DNA of 64,000 nucleotides from Saposhnikovia divaricata. Its lineage: Eukaryota; Streptophyta; Magnoliopsida; Apiales; Apiaceae. Positions 54,755-64,000 of this stretch are shown here, in pieces. How positions within the stretch are numbered: position 1 is the stretch's first letter; every line of letters begins with the position of its first letter. The translations under genes were made by a program, and so were the position numbers. The stretch lies in the NCBI GenBank assembly GCA_036435485.1, contig CM071599.1:3498803-3562802 (forward strand), written 5' to 3'. The notes beneath the pieces were generated by a model, which saw nothing but the letters and a program-made list of their open reading frames with translations, did not search any database and was not told the DNA's origin.

Positions 54755-57700
54755 TTATGACAAGTTAAGCATACCTAGCTCACCTACCAATCTTGTGAAT
54801 GTGGATTCATCAAGAGGCTTGGTGAAGATATCTGCAAGCTGCATTTCACTTGGCACAAAGTGCATTTCTACTGTACCATTCATCACATGTTCTCTAATGA
54901 AGTGGTATTTGATGTCAATGTGTTTGGTTCTCGAATGTTGCACTGGATTCCCTGTGATGGCAATAGCACTTGTGTTGTCACAGAAAATTGGAATCTTCTC
55001 AACTTTTAGACCATAGTCAATGAGTTGGTTTCTCATCCATAGAATCTGTGCACAACAGCTTCCAGCAGCAATGTACTCAGCTTCAGCTGTAGAAGTGGAG
55101 ACTGAGTTTTGTTTCTTACTGAACCATGAAACAAGCCTGTTTCCTAGAAATTGACAGGAACCTGTAGTACTTTTCCTATCAACTCTGCAACCTGCATAAT
55201 CTGCATCTGAATAGCCAGTTAGATCAAAACCAGATTCTCTTGGGTACCAAATGCCAAGGTTTGGTGTTCCCTTGAGATACCTGAAAATTCTTTTAATAGC
55301 TATTAAGTGAGACTCTCTAGGGTCAGCTTGAAATCTAGCACAAAGACAAGTAGAAAACATTATATCAGGTCTACTAGCTGTTAGGTATAGAAGTGAACCT
55401 ACCATGCCTCTATAGCTTGAGATGTCCACAGACTTTTCCTTAGTATTCAACTCAAGCTTAGTTGCAGTGGCCATAGGTGTTTTAGCAGATGTACAATCCA
55501 TTAAGTCAAATTTCTTTAAGAGATCATAAATATATTTTGTTTGACTTATGAAAATGCCCTCATTAACTTGCTTTACTTGTAGGCCAAGAAAGTAAGTTAA
55601 TTCACCCATCATGCTCATTTCATACCTACTTTGCATAAGTTTGGCAAACTTTTTGCAAAGCTTCTCATCTGTAGACCCAAAAATAATATCATCTACATAG
55701 ATTTGAACAAGTATTGAAGAGCCATTAATATCCCTATGAAATAAGGTTTTATCTACTGTACCTCTAGTGAAGTGGTTCTCCAAAAGAAATTGAGATAAAG
55801 TGTCATACCAGGCTCTTGGTGCTTGCTTCAAACCATAAAGTGCTTTCATGAGAAGATATACATATTCTGGAAATTCTGGATCCTCAAAACCAGGAGGTTG
55901 ATGGACATAGACCTCTTCTTCCAGTTCCCCATTTAGAAAGGCACTTTTGACATCCATCTGATAGACTTTGAAATTGACATGTGCTGCATAGGCTAGAAAG
56001 ATTCTTATTGCCTCAAGTCTTGCCACTGGAGCAAAAGTTTCATCAAAATCTATTCCTTCTTCTTGAGAGTAGCCCTTTGCCACTAATCTAGCTTTATTCC
56101 TCACAATTATGCCATTTTCATCTGTCTTATTCTTGAGAACCCATTTAGTACCTATGACACTTCTATCATCAGGTTTGGGCACAAGTTTCCATACTTTATT
56201 TCTTTCAAATTGGTTTAGCTCTTCTTGCATTGCTAACACCCAATCTGGATCTAGAAGGGCATCTTCCACTTTCTTAGGTTCCTCTTGAGACAGGAAGCTA
56301 CTGTATAGACATTCTGCTTGAGTGGCCCTTCTAGTTTGGACTCTTGAATTTGATTCACCAATGATTAACTCAAATGGATGATTTCTAGTCCATTTTCTTG
56401 CAGGTGGAAGGTTTGATCTTGATGAGGTTGCTTCATTTCCATGATCATGTTGATTTAGCATTGAATTTTGACCTTGAGAAACTCCCCCTGAGTTTGTTGT
56501 CCTTGCTGAATTATGAAGTTGACTGTCAATGGATGCATCATTTTGCCTGTCGACGGATGCTTGAGAATATCTGTCAACGGATGCATCTCTAATAGTGTCA
56601 ATGGATGTTGCAGAATGACTGTCAAAGGATGTTGCAGAGTGACTGTCAACGGATGCTTCATTTTCAGTGTAAGCATCACTTCTAGTTGGTATAACAGCTC
56701 TAGGTGGATCTCTGTGGTCATGATCTTCATTTTCCTCATCATCATCATAGTACATTCTTCCTTCACCTTCATTCTCAAATTCCAACTTTTCATGGTAACC
56801 TTCATCATTTAGGCCTAGAATCTTTTGATCATCAAACACAACATGTACAGATTCCATAACAATGTTGGTTCTTAGATTGTAGACCTTGTAGGCTTTCCCT
56901 GCTGCATATCCAACGAAAATAGCTTCATCTGCCTTTGCTTCAAATTTGCCCAAGTTATCTCCATGATTCCTTAGCACAAAACACTTACATCCAAAGACAT
57001 GTAGGAAAGTTAAAGTTGGTTTCTTGTTGGTTAATAACTGATAAGGAGTCATTCCTCTAGCTTGATTGACCAAGGAAATATTCTGAGTAAAGCATGCAGT
57101 GTTGACAGCTTCAGCCCAGAAATATGTTGGTAACCTTGATTCACTTAACATTGTTCTAGCTGCTTCAATGAGAGTTCTGTTTTTCCTTTCAACAACCCCA
57201 TTTTGTTGAGGTGTTCTGGCAGCAGAAAACTCATGGACAATTCCATTCTCTTCACAGAAAATCTTCATTGTGGAATTCTTGAATTCAGTACCATTGTCAC
57301 TCCTGATTCTTTGTACTCTGTCTTCAGAACCATTGTTTAGCATTCTGAGGTGATTGATGATGATTTCACTTGCACAATCCTTGGAGTGCAGGAAGAAGGT
57401 CCATGTGAACTTAGAAAAATCATCTACAATCACCAGACAGTATTTCATCTTTGAAATAGACATGACATTTACTGGACCAAATAAATCCATATGCAGCAAT
57501 TGAAGAGGCTTAACAATGGATGACTCTGTCTTGCTTTTGAAGGATGATTTCTTTTGTTTCCCTAATTGGCAGGCATCACACAGCCCATCTCTGACAAACT
57601 CCAATTGAGGGATTCCTCTAGCAAGATCCTTTCTTACCAAATCATTCATAACTTTAAAATTCAAATGTGACAGCTTCTTATGCCATAGCCAACTCTCATC

Positions 57701-58192
57701 CTTACTTGCTTTGCTGAAGAGACAAGTAATGGATTCTGAGCATGCTGAATTGAAGTCAGCTATGTAAACATTTCCTTTTCTAAAGCCTGTCAATACCACA
57801 TTGTTGTCTTCCTTGGCAGAAACAACACAGGCTTCTTTTGTGAACTTTACTTCATAGTCTTTGTCACAAATCTGACTGATACTCAGCAAGTTGTGCTTCA
57901 AACCTTCAACTAAAGCCACTTCTTCAATGATGACATTGTCTTTTGAAATCAGGCCATATCCCTTAGTATATCCTTTGCTGTCATCTCCAAAGGTAATTCT
58001 AGGGCCAGCTCCTTCCTTGAACTCTGTGAGCAGGGTTGAATCTCCTGTCATGTGCCTAGAGCATCCACTGTCTAGGTACCATAGATTCCTTATGTTTCCC
58101 TGCACACATTTCAAAAACAAATCAAGTTGATTTTGGTACCCAAGCTTCCTTGGGTCCTTTCTTGTTAGCCTTTGACTTTGCACTCTTAGCAT
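54755..58192 (-). CDS. copia pol polyprotein (protease, integrase, RT, RNase H), copy A
   Basis: 1145 codons open to the stop at 54755. Near the start is the aspartic protease region (LWYLDSGCSRHMTGD). The GAG-pre-integrase zinc motif follows (HKKLSHLNFKVMNDL, CDACQLGK). The integrase core has LLHMDLFGPV, RSDNGTEF and TPQQNGVVERKNRTL. A Ser/Asp-rich linker holds SVDSHSATS-type repeats. The reverse transcriptase has GTKWVLKNK, QMDVKSAFLNGEL, YGLKQAPRAWYD and IYVDDIIFGST. RNase H has YSDADYAGCRVDRKSTTG and TAEAEYIAA. The start at 58192 is arbitrary, since pol is normally made with gag; it lies in the +1 frame relative to gag with a 71-base overlap. The 3' end leaves 170 bp before the extra ORF. 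Confidence 0.93.
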   Translation of the reverse strand: MLRVQSQRLTRKDPRKLGYQNQLDLFLKCVQGNIRNLWYLDSGCSRHMTGDSTLLTEFKEGAGPRITFGDDSKGYTKGYGLISKDNVIIEEVALVEGLKHNLLSISQICDKDYEVKFTKEACVVSAKEDNNVVLTGFRKGNVYIADFNSACSESITCLFSKASKDESWLWHKKLSHLNFKVMNDLVRKDLARGIPQLEFVRDGLCDACQLGKQKKSSFKSKTESSIVKPLQLLHMDLFGPVNVMSISKMKYCLVIVDDFSKFTWTFFLHSKDCASEIIINHLRMLNNGSEDRVQRIRSDNGTEFKNSTMKIFCEENGIVHEFSAARTPQQNGVVERKNRTLIEAARTMLSESRLPTYFWAEAVNTACFTQNISLVNQARGMTPYQLLTNKKPTLTFLHVFGCKCFVLRNHGDNLGKFEAKADEAIFVGYAAGKAYKVYNLRTNIVMESVHVVFDDQKILGLNDEGYHEKLEFENEGEGRMYYDDDEENEDHDHRDPPRAVIPTRSDAYTENEASVDSHSATSFDSHSATSIDTIRDASVDRYSQASVDRQNDASIDSQLHNSARTTNSGGVSQGQNSMLNQHDHGNEATSSRSNLPPARKWTRNHPFELIIGESNSRVQTRRATQAECLYSSFLSQEEPKKVEDALLDPDWVLAMQEELNQFERNKVWKLVPKPDDRSVIGTKWVLKNKTDENGIIVRNKARLVAKGYSQEEGIDFDETFAPVARLEAIRIFLAYAAHVNFKVYQMDVKSAFLNGELEEEVYVHQPPGFEDPEFPEYVYLLMKALYGLKQAPRAWYDTLSQFLLENHFTRGTVDKTLFHRDINGSSILVQIYVDDIIFGSTDEKLCKKFAKLMQSRYEMSMMGELTYFLGLQVKQVNEGIFISQTKYIYDLLKKFDLMDCTSAKTPMATATKLELNTKEKSVDISSYRGMVGSLLYLTASRPDIMFSTCLCARFQADPRESHLIAIKRIFRYLKGTPNLGIWYPRESGFDLTGYSDADYAGCRVDRKSTTGSCQFLGNRLVSWFSKKQNSVSTSTAEAEYIAAGSCCAQILWMRNQLIDYGLKVEKIPIFCDNTSAIAITGNPVQHSRTKHIDIKYHFIREHVMNGTVEMHFVPSEMQLADIFTKPLDESTFTRLVGELGMLNLS

Positions 58193-60517
58193 TCTTCAAC
58201 TTAGGTGTAGATGCTTGAGTGATGGGGTTTGACAAATGCTCATTAGCATGAATATTGGATGCATGCATGTGTGGAAAATTGGCATACATATTATTCATGT
58301 TAGGTATGTTCCATGACATTTGTGGCACATTCATAGATTGAAAGTAAGGATTAGACATATATGGCATGTTCACATATGGATTTGAAAAACTAGCATTTTG
58401 ATACAAACCAGGCATTGCAGGCATACATGGCATTGGTTGAGGTACATGAACATGAGCCTTGTTGACAATCTTGCAATTAGAAGATAGATGATTGACACTA
58501 TTACAATTACTATAAGTTTTCCTAGGAGCAAACTTGTCAGGAGAGTAATTGTTTTTCTTGTTGATGCCTATCTTACCATTTCTGTTCTTTTTCTTTTTGC
58601 CCTCAATTTCTACCTTTTCATTGTCTGATTTACCAACAGCCTTTTTGTTGTGTAAATCACCTGTCTTAGCCTTCCCACTGGATTTGGTTTTGCTGCACTC
58701 ACCACTAACAAAATTCTTGTTTACTGGACCATACTTGATATCCAGTTTTCTAAGTTCCTTCTTACTAACAGACTTTTTGTTAGTCGACGGATACCTCTCA
58801 TCCATTGACGGTTCATCTGTCAACGGATGATCACTATCCGTTGATTCACAAATAGTCTCTAGATCCTCAAGGCCAGGTTCTAGCTCCTTTTTCTTTTGAG
58901 TCCAGGTATCCTTCACAAATGATTCTATTCCCTGAACTTCTATTATGTTTTGAGAAATATTCCTACAACTTTGAAATTTAGCAATTATCCCTTGTTCTTT
59001 TTCAAGCTGGTCTTTTAAAATCAGTTCTCTTTTTAACACAGCTTCAAGTTCACTTTTAGCATTATTGCAATCAACTCTCATTTTCTCAAATTCTAGAAAT
59101 TGAGTTTCTAGAGCAGCATTTCTATCACTTAAAAATAGATTAGACTCTTTAATTCTATTGTTCTCTTTAGTAAGTGATTTAAGAGTAACACTTAAGTGAT
59201 ATAGTTCAGTAGACATTTCATCTATAACACTATTGCATTCCTCTTTGGTGAGCTCAGAGAGATTAGTAGAAAATACCTGATTGCTAGCTGAACTTGCTTC
59301 CTGCTCTCCAGAATCAGCCATTAAAGCAAGGTTGACTAACTCAACATCATCATCAGAATGATTGTCATCAACAGCCCAGTCATACTCTTGGGTCAAGAAT
59401 GCCTTTCCTTTCTGCCTGAGAAGATCAAAATATTTCTTCTTATAGTCAACAGCCTCAGTTGGCTTTCCCTTGTTCTCAGATCTAGGTTTCCTGCATTCAC
59501 TTATCATATGACCAGCAATTCCACAATTGTAGCATTTAATTTTGGATTTATCCACATAGTTGCTTGTGGAAAAATCCTTGTTAAATGGCTTGGCCACCCC
59601 AGAGTTTCTCTTGAATTTCAGCTTAGAGAATCTCCTAGATAGAAAAGCTAAGTGCTCATCTATCTCATCCAATTCATCCTGCTGAAGAGCATTCAATTCC
59701 TCAGACACCTTTTCCTTGCTCCTGCTTGATTCTGCTCTACCTTTACAAACCTCCCTGTTTGGTGTAGAACAAGCAGTTTCTGTCCTTTCCTCGTTTTGCT
59801 CCAAGTTGGCAACAAGTGCAACTGACCCACTTTTCTTTTGAGACTTCTCAATCTCTTCATCCTGCTCCATTTTCAGCTCATAGGTCTTTAAAGTTCCATA
59901 GAGCCTTTCAAGAGTAAATGTCTTGTACTCTTGAGTATTTCTTAGAGAAACAGTCATTGGCTTCCATTCCTTGGGCAGTGATCTCAGAAATTTGAGATTA
60001 GAATCTTTAACTTGATAGATTCTTCCATACATTTTTAAACCATTTAGTAGCTTTTGAAATCTACTAAATGTATCATTCAATGTTTCTCCACTCTTAAAGT
60101 GAAAATGTTCATACTGTTGGATTAGTAGTTGCATCTTGTTTTCCATTAACTGTTCTGTTCCTTCACACAGGGTTTGAACAATGTCCCATACTTCCTTGGC
60201 GGTAGTACAGTTAATAACATTGTCAACCATGTCTGTTTCTAGACCATTGAACAGAATATTCATGGCCTTTTGTCTTTGTGGACTTCTGCAATATCTTCAA
60301 GACTCCACTCAGAAACAGGTTTGGGAATGAGAGTGTCAGGCACATCATCAGCCAGGCCAACTCTTGTTGCTGTCTTCATTGGAACGTGAGGACCCTTGTC
60401 AATGCAATCCACAAAACCCTCATCAATAGACGAGAGATGTAGACGCATTTTTACTTTCCATTGAAAGTAATTTTCTCTATCAAGAACTGGAATCTTTACT
60501 CCATAATCCTTCTTAGA
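58122..60517 (-). pseudogene. copia gag (UBN2-type capsid, CCHC knuckle), copy A, frameshifted
   Basis: Start MSKKDYGVKIPVLDREN at 60517. After HKDK one A is missing from an A-run (near 60270) compared with copy B, which ends the first frame at 60260; the second frame then runs from 60263 to 58122. The capsid domain (WDIVQTLCEGTEQLMENKM, LNDTFSRFQKLLNGL) is followed by a CCHC knuckle (CYNCGIAGHMISEC), a coiled-coil region (LTKEENxNRIKESNLF-type heptads), an STD/HPLTD repeat section, a lysine-rich stretch, a degenerate second knuckle and a Met/Pro/Asn-rich tail. Gag forms the virus-like particle that packages element RNA. The frame break should stop normal gag-pol from this copy. Confidence 0.88.
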
Positions 60518-60565
60518 CATGTTGGAAGTGTGTTGATCTTTAAACTTCAAATATGTTAGAAGCTT

Positions 60566-60577
60566 GCTTTGATACCA
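60566..60577 (-). other. primer-binding site of copia copy A
   Basis: Reverse-strand TGGTATCAAAGC lies three bases inside the LTR end. It matches the initiator tRNA-Met site with one change from copy B's TGGTATCAGAGC. Confidence 0.8.
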
Positions 60578-60579
60578 AT

Positions 60580-61179
60580 TGTTATTCCCAGATTACACAC
60601 TTTTATAATTGTAGAAGGGGGGGGTTGAATACAATTCTTGATATTTATAAATTTCTGATAAGAACTCCAGAAATCTATACTTAGATAATTGCTTGTAAAA
60701 GATAAATGCACAAACACATAAAAATCAGGTGGTTAAATGCACCACCTGAAGCTTTTATTCGAAGAAAACTCTATGATACAAAAGTACACAGCTTTTGTTT
60801 TTACAACTCTTTGCTCTCTAAGAATATTCAATAGAAACCCTAAGCAAGATGTATCTGTTTTCTTAACTTACAAAGAGTTGCTACACTTGGTTATAAATCC
60901 CAAGTTTTACAAGTACTACTGGAATAAGATAATACTAATCTAATTCTAGTTGACTTGCTACTACACTCCAAATACACATGTAGCCGAAAGGTTGTCCTTG
61001 TGTTCAGACATGTCTCCTGCACCTTTCTTGTATTCATAGTGTAAATAGAATGCTTCTTTCTTCTGTGTTTCCAAAGTTTGGCTGCCATACTGCTTTTTGT
61101 ATCTACTATCAACCCATGTGATCTGTCAGTCAAACATGTCCTTATCAACTGCTAATCCCCAGCTAATCATAGAAGACAG
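60580..61179 (-). repeat. copia copy A, 5' LTR (last 600 bp), interrupted by copy B
   Basis: It matches copy B's LTR from 61596 to 62194 in inverse orientation. It stops at GACAG (61175-61179), where copy B's TGTTAGG begins; in copy B's own LTR this site reads on without a break. The missing part of copy A's LTR should therefore lie beyond the window, after copy B. Confidence 0.9.
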
Positions 61180-62194
61180 TGTTAGGAATATGTTGTATTT
61201 GATGATAACTTCACAATTAATCAAATTGTATAAGGTTTTGTAGCTGTCAACGGATGAGGATTTATAACTCTATCCGTTGACAGGTAGCTCATCAACGGAT
61301 GAGGTTTTGTAGCATACTGCAAGTATCTCTATGTTATCATTTGATAGGGTTTTTATCCACAGTCAAGTTGACTATCAACGGATAGACAGAATAGGGTAGC
61401 CAATTGTAAATAAGTTATGCTATGTAATTCTGTCTAAGTGAAAGTGTATCAACAGATGAAGACAAAACTCTATCAACGGATACAACTCAAATCCACTCTA
61501 TCAACGGATACAGCTGAAGTCTCAAGATCAACGGATACCGCTCAATACATCATCAACGGATGTCAGTGTACAACATCAACGGATAATCATTGACACTGTC
61601 TTCTATGATTAGCTGGGGATTAGCAGTTGATAAGGACATGTTTGACTGACAGATCACATGGGTTGATAGTAGATACAAAAAGCAGTATGGCAGCCATACT
61701 TTGGAAACACAGAAGAAAGAAGCATTCTATTTACACTATGAATACAAGAAAGGTGCAGGAGACATGTCTGAACACAAGGACAACCTTTCGGCTACATGTG
61801 TATTTGGAGTGTAGTAGCAAGTCAACTAGAATTAGATTAGTATTATCTTATTCCAGTAGTACTTGTAAAACTTGGGATTTATAACCAAGTGTAGCAACTC
61901 TTTGTAAGCAAAGAAAACAGATACATCTTGCTTAGGGTTTCTATTGAATATTCTTAGAGAGCAAAGAGTTGTAAAAACAGAAGCTGTGTACTTTTGTATC
62001 ACAAAGTTTTCTTCGAATAAAAGCTTCAGGTGGTGCATTTAACCACCTGATTTTTATGTGTTTGTGCATTTATCTTTTACAGGCAATTATCTAAGTATAG
62101 ATTTCTGGAGTTCTTATCAGAAATTTATAAATATCAAGAATCGTATTCAACCCCCCCTTCTACAATTATACAATTGTGTAATCTGAGAATAACA
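61180..62194 (+). repeat. copia copy B, 5' LTR (1015 bp) with TCAACGGAT cluster
   Basis: It starts TGTTAGGAATATGTTG and ends GAATAACA, the TG...CA form. Nine exact and one variant TCAACGGAT/ATCCGTTGA words lie between about 61248 and 61582, upstream of the likely transcription start. LTR length is normal for this lineage. Confidence 0.9.
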
Positions 62195-62196
62195 AT

Positions 62197-62208
62197 TGGT
62201 ATCAGAGC
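62197..62208 (+). other. primer-binding site of copia copy B
   Basis: TGGTATCAGAGC lies two bases after the LTR and is complementary to the 3' end of initiator tRNA-Met. Confidence 0.88.
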
Positions 62209-62253
62209 AAGCTTCTAACATATTTGAAGTTTAAAGATCAACACACTTCCAAC

Positions 62254-64000
62254 ATGTCTAAGAAGGATTATGGAGTAAAGATTCCAGTTCTTGATAGAGA
62301 AAATTACTTTCACTGGAAAGTAAAAATGCGTCTACATCTCTCGTCTATTGATGAGGGTTTTGTGGATTGCATTGACAAGGGTCCTCACGTTCCAATGAAG
62401 ACAGCAACAAGAGTTGGCCTGGCTGATGATGTGCCTGACACTCTCATTCCCAAACCTGTTTCTGAGTGGAGTCTTGAAGATATTGCAGAAGTCCACAAAG
62501 ACAAAAAGGCCATGAATATTCTGTTCAATGGTCTAGAAACAAACATGGTTGACAATGTTATTAACTGTACTACCGCCAAGGAAGTATGGGACATTGTTCA
62601 AACCCCGTGTGAAGGAACAGAACAGGTAAGGGAAAACAAGATGCAACTACTAATCCAACAGTATGAACATTTTCACTTTAAGAGTGGAGAAACATTGAAT
62701 GATACATTTAGTAGATTTCAAAAGATACTAAATGGTTTAAAAATGTATGGAAGAATCTATCAAGTTAAAGATTCTAATCTCAAATTTCTGAGATCACTGC
62801 CCAAGGAATGGAAGCCAATGACTGTTTCTCTAAGAAATACTCAAGAGTACAAGACATTTACTCTTGAAAGGCTCTATGGAACTTTAAAGACCTATGAGCT
62901 GGAAATGGAGCAGGATGAAGAGATTGAGAAGTCTCAAAAGAAAAGTGGGTCAGTTGCACTTGTTGCCAACTTGGAGCAAAAGGAGGAAAGGACAGAAACT
63001 GCTAGTTCTACACCAAACAGGGAGGTTTGTAAAGGTAGAGCAGAATCAAGCAGGAGCAAGGAAAAGGTGTCTGAGGAATTGAATGCTCTTCAGCAGGATG
63101 AATTGGATGAGATAGATGAGCACTTAGCTTTTCTATCTAGGAGATTCTCTAAGCTGAAATTCAAGAGAAACTCTGGGGTGGCCAAGCCATTTAACAAGGA
63201 TTTTTCCATAAGCAACTATGTGGATAAATCCAAAATTAAATGCTACAATTGTGGAATTGCTGGTCATATGATAAGTGAATGCAGGAAACCTAGATCTGAG
63301 AACAAGGGAAAGCCAACTGAGGCTGTTGACTATAAGAAGAAATATTTTGATCTTCTCAGGCAGAAAGGAAAGGCATTCTTGACCCAAGAGTATGACTGGG
63401 CTGTTGATGACAATCATTCTGATGATGATGTTGAGTTAGTCAACCTTGCTTTAATGGCTGATTCTGGAGAGCAGGAAGCAAGTTCAGCTAGCAATCAGGT
63501 ATTTTCTACTAATCTCTCTGAGCTCACCAAAGAGGAATGCAATAGTGTTATAGATGAAATGTCTACTGAACTATATCACTTAAGTGTTACTCTTAAATCA
63601 CTTACTAAAGAGAACAATAGAATTAAAGAGTCTAATCTGTATTTAAGTGATAGAAATGCTTCTCTAGAAACTCAATTTATAGAATTTGAGAAAATGAGAG
63701 TTGATTGCAATAATGCTAAAAGTGAACTTGAAGCTGTGTTAAAAAGAGAACTGATTTTAAAAGACCAGCTTGAAAAAGAACAAGGGATAATTGCTAAATT
63801 TCAAAGTTGTAGGAATATTTCTCAAAACATAATAGAAGTTCAGGGAATAAAATCATTTGTGAAGGATACCTGGACTCAAAAGAAAAAGGAGCTAGAACCT
63901 GGCCTTGAGGATCTAGAGACTATTTGTGAATCAACGGATAGTGATCATCCGTTGACAGATGAACCGTCAACGGATGAGAGGTATCCGTCGACTAACAAAA
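62254..64000 (+). CDS. copia gag(-pol), copy B, open to the end of the window
   Basis: The ATG at 62254 (MSKKDYGVKIPVLDREN) opens a frame of 582 codons with no stop before 64000, so it is partial at its 3' end. It keeps the AAAAAGG run that copy A has lost, so the capsid domain is continuous. The CCHC knuckle (CYNCGIAGHMISEC), the acidic DDNHSDDDVELVNLALM section, the coiled-coil heptads and the STDSDHPLTDEPSTDE repeat section follow in the same order as copy A. Differences from copy A are scattered single residues (for example a Leu-to-Pro change before CEGTEQ). It would supply capsid for particle formation. Confidence 0.92.
   Translation, partial: MSKKDYGVKIPVLDRENYFHWKVKMRLHLSSIDEGFVDCIDKGPHVPMKTATRVGLADDVPDTLIPKPVSEWSLEDIAEVHKDKKAMNILFNGLETNMVDNVINCTTAKEVWDIVQTPCEGTEQVRENKMQLLIQQYEHFHFKSGETLNDTFSRFQKILNGLKMYGRIYQVKDSNLKFLRSLPKEWKPMTVSLRNTQEYKTFTLERLYGTLKTYELEMEQDEEIEKSQKKSGSVALVANLEQKEERTETASSTPNREVCKGRAESSRSKEKVSEELNALQQDELDEIDEHLAFLSRRFSKLKFKRNSGVAKPFNKDFSISNYVDKSKIKCYNCGIAGHMISECRKPRSENKGKPTEAVDYKKKYFDLLRQKGKAFLTQEYDWAVDDNHSDDDVELVNLALMADSGEQEASSASNQVFSTNLSELTKEECNSVIDEMSTELYHLSVTLKSLTKENNRIKESNLYLSDRNASLETQFIEFEKMRVDCNNAKSELEAVLKRELILKDQLEKEQGIIAKFQSCRNISQNIIEVQGIKSFVKDTWTQKKKELEPGLEDLETICESTDSDHPLTDEPSTDERYPSTNK

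Larger units (their letters stand above)
49553..61179 (-). mobile_element. SIRE/Maximus-type copia retrotransposon, copy A (reverse)
   Basis: Order on the reverse strand: 5' LTR remnant (61179-60580), primer site, gag, pol, a 1535-codon extra ORF, polypurine tract, 3' LTR remnant (49802-49553). The pol order (protease, integrase, RT, RNase H) is copia, and a long extra ORF after pol is a hallmark of the SIRE/Maximus lineage. Both LTRs are incomplete: the 3' LTR is cut after 250 bp and the 5' LTR is split by copy B. Gag carries a one-base deletion. It is nearly identical to copy B where both can be read. Confidence 0.92.
61180..64000 (+). mobile_element. SIRE/Maximus-type copia retrotransposon, copy B (forward, incomplete at window end)
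   Basis: 5' LTR, primer site and gag in forward orientation, with near identity to copy A. It is inserted in copy A's 5' LTR, so it is younger. No break is seen in the 1.75 kb of coding sequence available. Confidence 0.92.

Noticed and set aside
60891..61884. Mirror-image 85-codon ORFs on opposite strands
   Set aside because: They are the same non-coding LTR segment in copies A and B; plant LTRs do not code for protein.
62385..62594. Reverse ORF over copy B gag
   Set aside because: It is a shadow of the forward gag frame, which is open to the window end and carries the conserved capsid and knuckle motifs.

Overview
This window is AT-rich nuclear DNA from a flowering plant, most likely a eudicot. 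It shows GT-AG introns, plant gene families (a lipid transfer protein, ELIP, RIN4, NO VEIN-like) and a dense load of plant transposons. No rRNA, complete tRNA, CRISPR array or bacterial operon was seen. An Apiaceae-like asterid host is only a guess.

Layout. (1) 1-730 is a 176-bp satellite. (2) 769-12643 is an accessory block with a 164-bp tandem array on both sides. Inside is a Mutator-like (MULE) unit with two convergent genes: a forward multi-exon plant mobile domain (PMD) gene ending in a truncated Ulp1-like segment, and a reverse FAR1/MULE transposase. A captured WDR5 exon lies inside the first intron. A 23-bp palindromic unit occurs at four sites in 1, 2, 3 and 4 tandem copies. (3) 12644-16951 is gene-free and holds small transposons: a Helitron, a Harbinger-type MITE, and a hAT-like element with CCGGAA repeats and an 8-bp target duplication. 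(4) 17022-22967 is the gene island: a type-2 lipid transfer protein, an early light-induced protein (three exons) and RIN4 (four exons, reverse). (5) 23988-26879 is a PIF/Harbinger element with exact TTA target duplications and a frameshifted transposase. (6) 27514-36178 is a reverse six-exon NO VEIN-like gene. One intron carries a Stowaway MITE, a TRIM and two inverted copies of a third element. (7) 37115-49552 is nested transposons: a MULE-type MITE with a 10-bp target duplication, and a gypsy-like remnant (tRNA-Asp type primer site) split by a 5.5-kb LINE with a 15-bp target duplication, then a Helitron-like AT-rich tract. (8) 49553-64000 holds two SIRE/Maximus-type copia elements. The reverse copy (A) has gag, pol and a 1535-codon extra ORF. 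The forward copy (B) is inserted into A's 5' LTR, head to head, and runs off the window with gag-pol open.

The host genes appear independent of one another; they act in the cell wall or apoplast, the thylakoid, plasma-membrane immunity, and a poorly known developmental role. The most unusual signals are the 23-bp palindrome series and the amplified exon-intron cassette in the MULE, and a 9-bp word (TCAACGGAT or its complement) present about 30 times across LTR, coding and non-coding parts of the two copia elements. Exon joins, element borders and motif counts were all worked out by eye.
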